DNA of 64,000 nt from Devosia sp. SL43 (lineage in GTDB: Bacteria; Pseudomonadota; Alphaproteobacteria; Rhizobiales; Devosiaceae). The notes beneath the pieces were generated by a model. That model was not told the origin of the DNA and ran no database searches. It saw only the letters and a program-made list of their open reading frames with translations. Of this stretch, positions 26,103-34,449 are shown piece by piece; within the stretch, counting starts at the first letter, position 1; each line of letters starts with the position of its first letter. The position numbers and the translations under genes are program-made. The stretch covers positions 1,860,001-1,924,000 of the forward strand of contig NZ_CP063401.1 in the NCBI RefSeq assembly GCF_021729885.1. Direction: 5' to 3'.

Positions 26103-26117
26103 TGACTACAATAGTCA
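26103..26117. promoter_or_regulatory. Iron-responsive operator (IRO box, RirA type)
   Basis: The perfect 15-bp palindrome TGACTACAATAGTCA matches the TGA-N9-TCA IRO consensus recognised by RirA, the main iron-responsive repressor in Rhizobiales. It lies between the divergent iron-binding-protein gene and the sigma-54 regulator, 64 bases before the former. That position fits repression when iron is plentiful. Confidence 0.75.
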
Positions 26118-26254
26118 ATTTAATGCCGAAGCCCGTGAAGGCGCTCTTCCTGTGACCAAATTCCCCATGATTAATCGCCCCTTAACCCCCTCCGCTCACA
26201 TTCTTCCCAAAACGGCACACGATTCGATGCCGCCTCAAGAAGACTGGAGTTTGG

Positions 26255-27739
26255 ATGACGCGTGTTCTGGTAGTCGACGATGATCGGGTCCAACTGCGCC
26301 TCACCGCCGAGGTCGCCAACCGGGCCGGATTCAAGCCGCTGACCGCCACCGGCGGCGAGCAGGCGCTCACCATCCTGCGCGAAGACCGCAATATCGGCGC
26401 CATGATTCTCGATCTCGTCATGCCCGATCTCGACGGCATGGGCGTGATGGACGCCATGCGCCGCGAGGGCCTCACTACCCCCGTCATCATCCAGACCGCC
26501 AACGCCTCGCTCGAAACCGTCATCTCGGCCATGCGCAACGGCGCCGCCGACTATTTCGTCAAGCCGGTCGCCCCCGAGCGCCTCGTCATCTCGCTGCGCA
26601 ACGCCATGAAGCTCGATGCGCTCGAAGCCACTATCCGCTCCGAACGCGCCCGCAAGGCCGGCACCTTCTCGGCTTCCGACATGATCGCCAAGGCCCCCGC
26701 CATGGCCCGCGTCATCAGCCTCTGCGCCAAGGCCGCCAAGTCCAACATTCCGGTGCTGATCGAAGGCGAAACCGGCGTCGGCAAGGAGCTGATCGCCCGC
26801 ATCATCCAGGGCAGCGGCGACCGCGCTGGCAAACCCTTCATCACCGTCAACTGCGGCGCCATCCCGCCGAACCTGGTGGAGTCCGTTCTCTTCGGCCACA
26901 AGAAGGGTGCCTTCACCGGCGCCGTCGCCGACCAGGCCGGCAAGTTCGCCGAAGCCCATAACGGCACGCTGTTTCTCGACGAAGTCGGCGAACTGCCGCT
27001 CGAAACGCAGGTCAAGCTGCTACGCGCTTTGCAGGAAGGCGAGATCGAACCCGTCGGCGCCTCCCGCGCCGAACGCGTCAATGTCCGTGTCATCTCGGCC
27101 ACCAATCGCCGCCTGCTCAACCTCGCCAAATCAGGCGAGTTCCGCGAAGATCTCTACTACCGCCTCAACGTCTTCCCCATCTACACGCCGCCCCTGCGCG
27201 AGCGTATGGAAGACGTGCCTGCCCTCGTCGCCATGTTCATCGCCCGCTTCGCCGCCGAAGCCGGCAAGCGCGTGCTGGGCATCTCCCCGGTCGCCCTCGA
27301 TTTGCTTATGGCCTATGACTGGCCGGGCAATGTCCGCCAGCTCGAAAACGCCGTCTATCGCGCCATCGTGCTGTCAGACGGCGCTTTCCTCGAATCCGTC
27401 GATTTCCCGCAGATCGTCGCCCAGGCCAATGGCCGCGACATCGCCAGCAAGGCGATTGAAGCGGCGCCCGTGGCCGCCGCCCCGACCCATATCGACATGG
27501 CCACCGCCCGCCAGCGCATGTTCGCCGAACCGCCCAGGGCGCAGGACCGCTTCCTCGACACATCTGGCGAAATGGCCGCCCTGGCAGAAATCGAACGCGC
27601 CGCGATCATCTTCGCCATCGAACACCATGGCGGACGCATGTCCCGCGTGGCGCGAGCGCTCAAGATCGGGCGTTCGACGCTCTATCGCAAGCTGCACGAA
27701 TATGGGCTGGCGGAAGAGCTGATCAACGACGCAGCTTAG
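26255..27739 (+). CDS. Sigma-54-dependent response regulator (NtrC/DctD type)
   Basis: The 494-residue protein has three modules. The receiver domain (1-120) carries acidic pocket D8-D9, phosphoacceptor D53 and a conserved Lys in YFVKPV. The AAA+ domain (about 140-375) has Walker A GETGVGKE and an intact GAFTGA loop near residue 213, which contacts sigma-54. A Fis-type helix-turn-helix lies at the C-terminus (MSRVARALKIGRSTLYRKL). It should activate RpoN-dependent promoters upon phosphorylation. No histidine kinase gene is adjacent, so its partner is elsewhere. The target is unknown. The gene is divergent from the iron-binding protein and is followed by palindrome R2. Confidence 0.95.
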   Translation: MTRVLVVDDDRVQLRLTAEVANRAGFKPLTATGGEQALTILREDRNIGAMILDLVMPDLDGMGVMDAMRREGLTTPVIIQTANASLETVISAMRNGAADYFVKPVAPERLVISLRNAMKLDALEATIRSERARKAGTFSASDMIAKAPAMARVISLCAKAAKSNIPVLIEGETGVGKELIARIIQGSGDRAGKPFITVNCGAIPPNLVESVLFGHKKGAFTGAVADQAGKFAEAHNGTLFLDEVGELPLETQVKLLRALQEGEIEPVGASRAERVNVRVISATNRRLLNLAKSGEFREDLYYRLNVFPIYTPPLRERMEDVPALVAMFIARFAAEAGKRVLGISPVALDLLMAYDWPGNVRQLENAVYRAIVLSDGAFLESVDFPQIVAQANGRDIASKAIEAAPVAAAPTHIDMATARQRMFAEPPRAQDRFLDTSGEMAALAEIERAAIIFAIEHHGGRMSRVARALKIGRSTLYRKLHEYGLAEELINDAA

Positions 27740-27764
27740 GCGCATTGCTGTCCGCATACTGGAT

Positions 27765-27850
27765 CGTCACCCTCGGGCCTGACCCGAGGGCTCTTCACTT
27801 GCCAGATGCTGAGGAAGTACAGTGCCCTCGGGTCAAGCCCGAGGGTGACG
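27765..27850. repeat. R2 palindromic element, copy 1
   Basis: This 86-bp inverted repeat has arms CGTCACCCTCGGGC and GCCCGAGGGTGACG, each itself a small hairpin (CCTCGGGC..GACCCGAGG). A 30-base core contains CACTTGCC and AAGTAC. It lies between convergent gene ends. A homologous copy in inverted orientation is at 31013. Confidence 0.85.
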
Positions 27851-27872
27851 GCCGGTGGGATGACAAACTCCA

Positions 27873-27914
27873 GTAGACCTCATGGTGAGCCTGTCGAACC
27901 ACGAGGTCGTGGCA
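27873..27914. repeat. R1 half element (single arm)
   Basis: The sequence CCTCATGGTGAG, a short spacer and GTCGAACCACGAGG match one arm of R1, including part of the loop (CAGTAG), but the second arm is missing. It looks like a remnant or solo arm of the same family. Confidence 0.65.
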
Positions 27915-27934
27915 CCCCGTTGCACAACGGCGTG

Positions 27935-28126
27935 TCACTTGCATGCTGCCCTGCTGCCACCTGGAAGTGCCGAGCCACCATCTGCCGATAGGTTCTGATC
28001 GCATGTGAAGAGGCCCCAGCGCGGCGCCCCAAGAAGGTGCGCCCCGACCATCGACAAGATAATTAGGACAACCGCCACCACGGCGCCTCCCAACCAGCGT
28101 CTCCGGGTTTCAAAGTCAGTCATCAT
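27935..28126 (-). CDS. Small single-helix membrane protein, hypothetical
   Basis: The 63-residue ORF starts MMTDFETRRRWLGG, has one strongly hydrophobic helix (about residues 14-34) and a polar tail containing two cysteines. GGAGCGC lies a few bases before two successive ATG codons, so translation is plausible. It starts 18 bases after the stop of the halogenase gene and could be the distal gene of that transcript. I recognise no family, and its 3' part lies close to the R1 half element, so it may be a chance ORF. Confidence 0.4.
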   Translation of the reverse strand: MMTDFETRRRWLGGAVVAVVLIILSMVGAHLLGAPRWGLFTCDQNLSADGGSALPGGSRAACK

Positions 28127-28144
28127 GCGCTCCTGAGATCGACG

Positions 28145-29686
28145 CTACCCCATCCCCCGCACAATCTCCAAAAACTCCGCATGCCCCAGCGCATGCTTTG
28201 CCGCCTCGCGATACTCCTTCACCAGCCCCTCATAAGCCTCCCGTGCGAACTGCCGGAGCTTGGGGTCCTTGTCCATTTCCTTGCGCGCCAAATCCTGGCT
28301 CAACAGCCCCAGCCCGGCCAGCACCGGATAGTGCAGCTGCGTCTGGATATGCGGCAGGCCGAACAGGTCTTCCGGGAAATGCTCGTGCCGCGGCATGTGC
28401 TGCTGCCAGTAGTCCAGCCGCTGTTTCGTCTCGGGATGGATGCGATTGGCCCGCACCTCGCGCCAGAACGGGGTATCGTCGCGCTCGACCATGTAGTGGG
28501 TGTTGACGAACGTCCGGAAGTCATCGACCTGCCGCCCCACCCGCGCATTGTAGTCGGTCCGATCGGCGGGGGTCATGTCCGCCGCATGCTTGAGGTGCCG
28601 GTCGGCAAACAGCATCATCTGCACGATCGTGCCGTGGATCGACGTCGATTCCAGCGGCTCGAGGAAACTCGAACTCAGCCCCACCGCCAGCACATTGCCG
28701 ACCCAGGCATTTTCCAGCCGCCCGATCTGGAACCGGATATCGCTGCGCACCTCGATCTCGCGGCCCAGTACCCGCTCGACCTCGGCCTTGGCTTGCTCCG
28801 GCGTCGAGAATTCGTCCGAATAGACATAGCCGCAGCCATAGCGGGTCTGCGTCGGGATCATCCAGATCCAACCGCTATCCTGCGCCCAGGCGCGGGTATA
28901 GTTGGCGATCTCCTCGCCGGGCTTGATATCGAGCCAGAACGGCAGCGCCCGGTTGACCGGCAATTCATGCGCATAGGAAATCCACGGCGCCTGCATTTCC
29001 TTGACGATGAGCTGCTTGCGGAAGCCCGTCGCATCGATAAAGAAATCGGCTTCGAGCGTCTGCCCGTTGTCGAGCTGCAAAGCCGTCACATCGCCCGTCT
29101 CGGCATTGCGCTGCACGCCCGACACCACCGCATCGATGATCTCGACACCCTTGGACTTGCTGGCAAAGAACCGCCCGACCTTGGCCTGGTCGAAATGATA
29201 GGCGTGATGAAACGGCCCCAGCGGGATCAGCGATCCATCGGCCTTTTTGGCATAAGGCGCCTTCTTCTGCTCCAGCAGCGGCCCAAACAGATGCATGTCG
29301 GTGATAGGCTTGCCCGCTGCGATGGCATAGACATTGAGATAGTCCGATGGGGCCCCCTTGGGCGCAGCCACAACCTGATGCGGGTCGTCGATCGGCCCGT
29401 AATAGGTAAAGCCCTTGCGCCGCCAGTCCTCGTGCCGGATGCCCAGCTTGAAGGTCGCCTCGGTCTTCCTGAAAAACTCGAATTCGTCGATGCCGAAATG
29501 CTTGAGCAACACGCGGAATGCCGCCGTCGTCGCTTCGCCCACCCCCACGGTTGGAATGCTCGAAGGCTCAATCACGCTGATGCGCGCATTCAGCCCCTTC
29601 CGCCGTGCCGCATCCTGAATGATGAAAGCCGCGATCCAGCCGGCGGTGCCCCCGCCGACGACCACGAAATGCGATTGCCGATCCAT
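28145..29686 (-). CDS. Flavin-dependent tryptophan halogenase family protein
   Basis: The 513-residue protein has the FAD-binding GGGTAGW motif at residues 11-17. It has the active-site lysine K80 in EATFKLG (equivalent to PrnA K79), the halogenase fingerprint WIWMIP (WxWxIP) near residue 270, and E346 in EPLEST, matching PrnA E346. All residues needed to form and deliver hypohalous acid are thus present, so it is probably a working halogenase. Whether tryptophan is the substrate cannot be read. It needs reduced FAD, but no flavin reductase is nearby. The ATG at 29686 has GGAGG six bases upstream. Many environmental homologues sit beside TonB receptors; this one does not. Confidence 0.9.
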   Translation of the reverse strand: MDRQSHFVVVGGGTAGWIAAFIIQDAARRKGLNARISVIEPSSIPTVGVGEATTAAFRVLLKHFGIDEFEFFRKTEATFKLGIRHEDWRRKGFTYYGPIDDPHQVVAAPKGAPSDYLNVYAIAAGKPITDMHLFGPLLEQKKAPYAKKADGSLIPLGPFHHAYHFDQAKVGRFFASKSKGVEIIDAVVSGVQRNAETGDVTALQLDNGQTLEADFFIDATGFRKQLIVKEMQAPWISYAHELPVNRALPFWLDIKPGEEIANYTRAWAQDSGWIWMIPTQTRYGCGYVYSDEFSTPEQAKAEVERVLGREIEVRSDIRFQIGRLENAWVGNVLAVGLSSSFLEPLESTSIHGTIVQMMLFADRHLKHAADMTPADRTDYNARVGRQVDDFRTFVNTHYMVERDDTPFWREVRANRIHPETKQRLDYWQQHMPRHEHFPEDLFGLPHIQTQLHYPVLAGLGLLSQDLARKEMDKDPKLRQFAREAYEGLVKEYREAAKHALGHAEFLEIVRGMG

Positions 29687-29788
29687 GATAGTCCTCCAAG
29701 GACAAGGCTATGGGGCAGCCTCGCCGCGTGCAAGCCGGTCTTAGAAAACCGGAAATCTCCGAGGCGTTAGCGGACCCTCCTCCCACCG

Positions 29789-29888
29789 CGTCATTCCGGC
29801 GAAGGCCGGAATCCAAGTCCGGCTTTCCGCACCATCCAACTTATGGGCAGATGCGAACCAGGATCCCGGCCTTCGCCGGATGACATCG
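29789..29888. repeat. R6 palindromic element between divergent genes
   Basis: The segment starts CGTCATTCCGGCGAAGGCCGG and ends with the near-complement (CCGGCCTTCGCCGGATGACATCG). The arms enclose about 45 bases that include GGAATCC and GGATCC. It lies between the halogenase and the aldo/keto reductase starts, the only divergent location among the palindromes found here. Confidence 0.75.
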
Positions 29889-29963
29889 TGGTTGTGGAGC
29901 GGAATAGGGTTGCCGCCCTACCCCACTGGTATGGTAGTCACTGCGCCAATCGAGGAGACACAC

Positions 29964-30986
29964 ATGACCTACCAGGCCGCCCCCGGGCGCTACGAGACCA
30001 TGCAATACCGCCATGCCGGCAAATCGGGCCTCAAGCTCCCGGCCATCAGCCTCGGCCTCTGGCAGAATTTCGGCGGCACGCGCGATTACCCGTCCGCCTT
30101 CGCCATCCTCGGCCGGGCCTTCGATGCCGGCATCACCCATTTCGACCTCGCCAACAACTACGGCCCGCCTCCCGGCGCGGCTGAAGAGCTGTTCGGCATG
30201 GTCATGGCGCGCGATTTCAAGCCCTATCGCGACGAGCTGATCGTCTCGTCCAAGGCCGGCTACAACATGTGGAATGGCCCCTATGGCGAATGGGGCAGCC
30301 GCAAGAGCCTGATTGCCTCCTGTGACCAGTCGCTCAAGCGCCTCGGCCTCGACTATGTCGACATCTTCTATTCGCACCGCTTCGATCCCAAGACCCCACT
30401 TGAGGAGACCATGGGCGCGCTGGCCAGCATCGTCGCGCAGGGCAAGGCGCTCTATGTCGGCATCTCCAACTATCCGGAAGCCGAGACGCGCGAAGCCCAC
30501 CGCATCCTCAAGTCATCAGGCGTCCCCTGCACCATCCACCAGCCGAGCTATTCGACGCTCAACCGCTGGATCGAGAACGACAAGACCATCAATGCCTGCG
30601 GCGACCTCGGCATCGGCGTCATCGCCTTCTCGCCGCTGGCCCAGGGCGTGCTGTCGGGCAAATACAATACCGGCGACACCAAGGGTTCGCGCGGCACGTC
30701 CAACAACCCGTTCCTCAAAGCCGAGAACATCAAGCCGGAAACCTTGCAGGCCGTCGACGCCCTCGGCGAGATCGCCAAAGCCCGCGGCCAGACCATGCCG
30801 CAGCTGGCACTGGCATGGGTCCTCCGCCGCAAGGAAATGACCTCGGCGCTGATCGGTGTGCGCACCATCGAGCAGCTCGAAGACAATCTCGGTGCCTTGG
30901 ACAACCTCGATTTCACTGCTGAAGAACTGGCCGCCATCGACAAGGCTTCCGCACCCGGTTTCACCGACGGCAAGCCGCGCTGGTAG
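29964..30986 (+). CDS. Aldo/keto reductase, YghZ/L-glyceraldehyde-3-phosphate reductase type
   Basis: The 340-residue TIM-barrel protein shows FDLANNYG with the catalytic tyrosine near residue 63, a lysine in VSSKAGYNMWNGPYG near residue 98 and DIFYSHRFDP near residue 133. It closes with LIGVRTIEQLEDNL, the NADPH-binding end. The YNMWNGPYG segment marks the YghZ/GprA group that reduces L-glyceraldehyde 3-phosphate and methylglyoxal-like aldehydes. The ATG at 29964 follows CGAGGAGA. It is transcribed alone, with R6 upstream and R2 copy 2 downstream. A role in the nearby sugar pathways is possible but unsupported. Confidence 0.92.
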   Translation: MTYQAAPGRYETMQYRHAGKSGLKLPAISLGLWQNFGGTRDYPSAFAILGRAFDAGITHFDLANNYGPPPGAAEELFGMVMARDFKPYRDELIVSSKAGYNMWNGPYGEWGSRKSLIASCDQSLKRLGLDYVDIFYSHRFDPKTPLEETMGALASIVAQGKALYVGISNYPEAETREAHRILKSSGVPCTIHQPSYSTLNRWIENDKTINACGDLGIGVIAFSPLAQGVLSGKYNTGDTKGSRGTSNNPFLKAENIKPETLQAVDALGEIAKARGQTMPQLALAWVLRRKEMTSALIGVRTIEQLEDNLGALDNLDFTAEELAAIDKASAPGFTDGKPRW

Positions 30987-31012
30987 GGCGGTCAGCCATC
31001 CCACCCACTGCA

Positions 31013-31098
31013 CGTCACCCTCGGGCTTGACCCGAGGGCACTGTACTTATCGATGGGCCCGCAAGTGTAGCGCCCTCGGGTCAAGCCCGAGGGGGACG
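31013..31098. repeat. R2 palindromic element, copy 2
   Basis: This 86-bp inverted repeat has the same CGTCACCCTCGGGC arms as copy 1. Its core (CTGTACTT....GCAAGTG) matches the reverse complement of the copy 1 core, so the two copies are inverted relative to each other. It lies between the convergent aldo/keto reductase and dehydratase genes. Confidence 0.85.
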
Positions 31099-31127
31099 AC
31101 CGGTGGGTGTGGGGCCCCTTGGAACTC

Positions 31128-32876
31128 TCAAAAAATATCCGGCTCCCCCGCCGTCGCACCAAACGATGGCTCCAGAAAATCAAAGTCGCAGCCCTGATCC
31201 GCCTGCGTCACGTGCCCGGCGTACATCCAACCATAGCCCCGCTCGAACCGATCCGCCGGCTTGACCCACGCCGCCCGCCGCGCCGCCAGTTCCGCCTCAT
31301 CCACCAGCATGTCCAGCCGCCGGTTGGGAATATCGATGGCCACGATATCGCCCGTCCGCAGCAATGCCAGCGGCCCGCCGATATGGCTCTCGGGCGACAC
31401 ATGCAGCACACAGGCGCCATAGCTCGTGCCGCTCATCCGCGCGTCCGAAATGCGCACCATGTCGCGATAGCCCTGCTTCACCAGCTTGGTCGGCATCGGC
31501 AGCATGCCCCATTCCGGCATGCCCGGCCCGCCCAGCGGCCCGGCATTGCGCAGCACCATCACATGGTCGGGCGTCACGTCCAGATCGGGATCGTCGACCG
31601 CCTTCTTCATCTCGGGATAGCTGTCGAACACCAAAGCCGGCCCCTGATGCACCAGATATTTCGGGTCGCAGGCCGCAGGCTTGATCACCGCGCCGTCAGG
31701 CGCCAGATTTCCCCGCAGCACCGCCAGCGAGCCCTCGTGATAGACCGGGTTATCCAGCGTCCGGATCACATCGTCATTGTAGATCGGCGCATCGCCAATC
31801 GCCTCGCCCAGCGTCAGCCCCGACACGGTCAGCGCCGTCAGATCGAGCTTGCTGCCCAGATTGCGCATCAGCGCCAACAGACCACCCGCATAGAAGAAAT
31901 CCTCCATCAGGTAGCCCTTGCCTGATGGCCGCACATTGGCAATCAGCGGCGTCGTCCGCCCCAGCGCATCAAGGTCGTCCAGGGTAAACTCGATCTTCGC
32001 CCGCCGCGCCATGGCCAGCAGATGCACCACCGCATTGGTCGAGCACCCCGTGGCCATCGCTACCGTGGCTGCGTTTCTAAACGAGGCCGGCGTGACGATC
32101 TTGTCCGGCGTCATCTCCTCCCACACCATCTCGACGATGCGCCGCCCGCAGCCCGAAGCCATGCGGATATGGTTGGCGTCGGCAGCCGGGATCGACGACG
32201 CCCCCGGCAGCGTCAGCCCCATCGCATCGGCAATCGCCGTCATGGTCGAAGCCGTCCCCATTGTCATGCAGTGGCCGTAGCTCCGGGCGATCCCCGACTC
32301 CATCTTGAACCACTCGGCGTCGGTGATATTCCCCGCCCGCCGCTCGTCCCAATACTTCCACGCGTCCGAGCCCGAACCCAGCTTCTGCCCGGCATAATTG
32401 CCGCTCAGCATCGGTCCGGCCGGCAGGAAGATCATCGGCAATCCGGCACTCAGCGCCCCCATGATCAGAGCCGGGGTGGTCTTGTCGCAGCCACCCATCA
32501 GCACCACGCCATCCACCGGATGCGCCCGCAACTGCTCCTCGGCTTCCATGGCGAGGAGGTTCCGGTACAGCATGGTCGTCGGCTTCATAAACGTCTCGCC
32601 CAGCGTCACCGCCGGCATTTCCACCGGCCAGCCGCCCGCCTGCAGCACGCCGCGCTTCACATCCTCGACGCGCTGCTTGAAGTGCGCGTGACAGGGATTG
32701 AGGTCCGACCAGGTATTGAGAATGGCAATAACCGGCTTGCCCACCCAATCCTCCGGCGCGTAGCCCATCTGCAGCAGCCGCGACCGATGACCGAAGCCAC
32801 GCAGGTCGTCAGGCGCGAACCAGCGTGCCGAACGCAAATCCTCGGGCTTCTTGGTGTGGGGATGGCGGGAGGTCAT
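31128..32876 (-). CDS. IlvD/EDD family sugar-acid dehydratase (L-arabinonate dehydratase-like)
   Basis: The 582-residue protein belongs to the dihydroxy-acid/6-phosphogluconate dehydratase family. Three candidate iron-sulfur ligands are visible: C62 in NPCHAHF, C131 in GGCDKTTPA and C204 in YGHCMTMG. The last third carries the conserved SDARMSGTSYG segment near residue 480. Features such as SARWFAPDDLRGFGHRSR at the N-terminus place it with pentonate/hexonate dehydratases rather than with biosynthetic IlvD. It should convert an aldonic acid to its 2-keto-3-deoxy form in the cytoplasm. It follows the first CUT1 transporter in the same direction, suggesting use of an imported sugar. L-fuconate, L-arabonate and D-galactonate are all possible substrates. 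Confidence 0.88.
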   Translation of the reverse strand: MTSRHPHTKKPEDLRSARWFAPDDLRGFGHRSRLLQMGYAPEDWVGKPVIAILNTWSDLNPCHAHFKQRVEDVKRGVLQAGGWPVEMPAVTLGETFMKPTTMLYRNLLAMEAEEQLRAHPVDGVVLMGGCDKTTPALIMGALSAGLPMIFLPAGPMLSGNYAGQKLGSGSDAWKYWDERRAGNITDAEWFKMESGIARSYGHCMTMGTASTMTAIADAMGLTLPGASSIPAADANHIRMASGCGRRIVEMVWEEMTPDKIVTPASFRNAATVAMATGCSTNAVVHLLAMARRAKIEFTLDDLDALGRTTPLIANVRPSGKGYLMEDFFYAGGLLALMRNLGSKLDLTALTVSGLTLGEAIGDAPIYNDDVIRTLDNPVYHEGSLAVLRGNLAPDGAVIKPAACDPKYLVHQGPALVFDSYPEMKKAVDDPDLDVTPDHVMVLRNAGPLGGPGMPEWGMLPMPTKLVKQGYRDMVRISDARMSGTSYGACVLHVSPESHIGGPLALLRTGDIVAIDIPNRRLDMLVDEAELAARRAAWVKPADRFERGYGWMYAGHVTQADQGCDFDFLEPSFGATAGEPDIF

Positions 32877-32951
32877 GGGCTAAACTCGCGAATATCGCGC
32901 CTCGACGGCGCGGCGCGATCATGGCCCAGCCCGAACTTCCATACAAGATAC

Positions 32952-33179
32952 TCAGACCGGTCGATCAGCAGCCTTGGCGTAGAGCCGCACCATCGACATC
33001 ACCTGTCCCGGATGCTGGAAATATACCCGCACGCGCAGATCGCTCTTGCGACCGCTGCGCACCAGCACTTCACCAAGCGCCTTAAGCGCCGCATCCTCGG
33101 GCGAACTGGCATTGTCCACAATCACTTCCGCCGGGTCGATAACGTCGGTACGGCAGTCCACTATGCGATAACTGGTCAC
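32952..33179 (-). CDS. Conserved small protein of unknown function
   Basis: The 75-residue protein starts at a GTG at 33179 preceded by a near-perfect AAGGAG; the longer frame to 33296 is unlikely. It reads SYRIVDCRTDVIDPAEVIVDNASSPEDAA at the start and ends in LRVRVYFQHPGQVMSMVRLY, a compact alpha-beta pattern common to short hypothetical proteins in Rhizobiales. It has no membrane segment. It lies between the first transporter ATPase gene and the dehydratase, all on the minus strand, with gaps of 128 and 75 bases. A functional link is therefore possible but not shown. Confidence 0.75.
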   Translation of the reverse strand: MTSYRIVDCRTDVIDPAEVIVDNASSPEDAALKALGEVLVRSGRKSDLRVRVYFQHPGQVMSMVRLYAKAADRPV

Positions 33180-33307
33180 GGTCTCTCCTTGATAAGGCCC
33201 GCGCCATAGCAGAGCCAAAAGCCGCCGGCAGTTAACTATGTTAACTGGAGGGCGGTTTCGGTCAGCCATATGGATTGCGGCGCGCCGGTCTCTCACCGGC
33301 GGTTTGC

Positions 33308-34366
33308 CTAGCTCAGGTATAAACCACTTTGCCGGTCGAAAAGTTGCGAGCGCTCGCTGTCGAAGCCGATCTTGATGGCGTCGCCGACCGCGATCCCTGG
33401 CCGGTCGCGCAGCACTGCGACGATGATCTTGCCGCCAATCTGCAGCTGAATATGGGTTTCCGAGCCGGTCGGCTCGACACTCCGCACGCTGGCCTCAACG
33501 CCATTGGCCTGCACATGGATATGCTCGGGCCTGATGCCCAACTGCACCGAACGGCCCGCATAGACCGCAGCACGCCGCGGCAAAGGCCAGAGCGCGCCCT
33601 CGCCATCTCGCAAGGCCGGCCCATCAACCACCGTGCCCTCGATCAGGTTCATCGCCGGCGAGCCGATAAAGCTGCCGACAAAGCTGTTGGCCGGGGTGTC
33701 GTAAATCTCGAGCGGCGTGCCGACCTGTTCGATATGGCCTGCCCGCATCACCACGATGCGATCGGCCATGGTCATGGCCTCCATCTGGTCATGCGTCACA
33801 TAGATCATCGTCGCGCCCAGCCGCTGGTGCAGCGCCTTGATCTCGGATCGCATCTGCACGCGCAGCTTGGCATCGAGATTGCTGAGCGGCTCGTCGAACA
33901 AGAACACCGCCGGATTGCGCACGATGGCCCGGCCCATGGCCACGCGCTGCCGCTGCCCGCCGGACAGCTGGCGCGGATAGCGGTCGAGCAGCGGCGCCAG
34001 ATCGAGAATCTCGGCCGCCCGGTTGACCTCACTGTCGATCTGCTCCCGGCTACGCCGCGCCAGCTTGAGCGCGAATGCCATGTTGTCCCGCACCGTCATA
34101 TGCGGATAGAGCGCGTAGCTCTGGAACACCATGGCGATGTCCCGCTCCTTGGGTTCGAGCTCGTTGACCACCCGGTCGCCGATCTCGATTTCGCCATCGG
34201 TGATGGATTCGAGGCCTGCGATCATGCGCAGCAAGGTCGACTTGCCGCAGCCCGAAGGCCCCACCAGAACCACGAATTCACCGTCGCGCGCGGCTACGGA
34301 GACGCCGTGGAGCACCTCTACCGAGCCATAGGCCTTGACGGCGTTGCGGATGGTAATGCTGGCCAT
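33308..34366 (-). CDS. CUT1 sugar ABC importer ATPase (MalK/UgpC type), system 1
   Basis: The 352-residue ATPase has Walker [10 protein letters not shown] near residue 37, LSGGQRQR near residue 134, Walker [13 protein letters not shown] and a C-terminal OB-fold regulatory domain (about 235-350), as in MalK and UgpC. It drives uptake through the two permeases encoded directly upstream. It is the last gene of the predicted operon that begins with the GH29 fucosidase at 39737. Three such ATPases occur in this window, each with its own permeases, so systems are not sharing a single one. Confidence 0.95.
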   Translation of the reverse strand: MASITIRNAVKAYGSVEVLHGVSVAARDGEFVVLVGPSGCGKSTLLRMIAGLESITDGEIEIGDRVVNELEPKERDIAMVFQSYALYPHMTVRDNMAFALKLARRSREQIDSEVNRAAEILDLAPLLDRYPRQLSGGQRQRVAMGRAIVRNPAVFLFDEPLSNLDAKLRVQMRSEIKALHQRLGATMIYVTHDQMEAMTMADRIVVMRAGHIEQVGTPLEIYDTPANSFVGSFIGSPAMNLIEGTVVDGPALRDGEGALWPLPRRAAVYAGRSVQLGIRPEHIHVQANGVEASVRSVEPTGSETHIQLQIGGKIIVAVLRDRPGIAVGDAIKIGFDSERSQLFDRQSGLYLS

Positions 34367-34449
34367 TTCAGTTGGCTCCGTGGTTCTGGTGAAGATGTGG
34401 AGGTGTGCGGACAGCTGTGGGAGGACTAGTCACTCAGCGGCCCGCACAC

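Noticed and set aside
28181-29770. 529-codon ORF antisense to the halogenase
   Set aside because: The halogenase frame has every family motif; the antisense frame has none.
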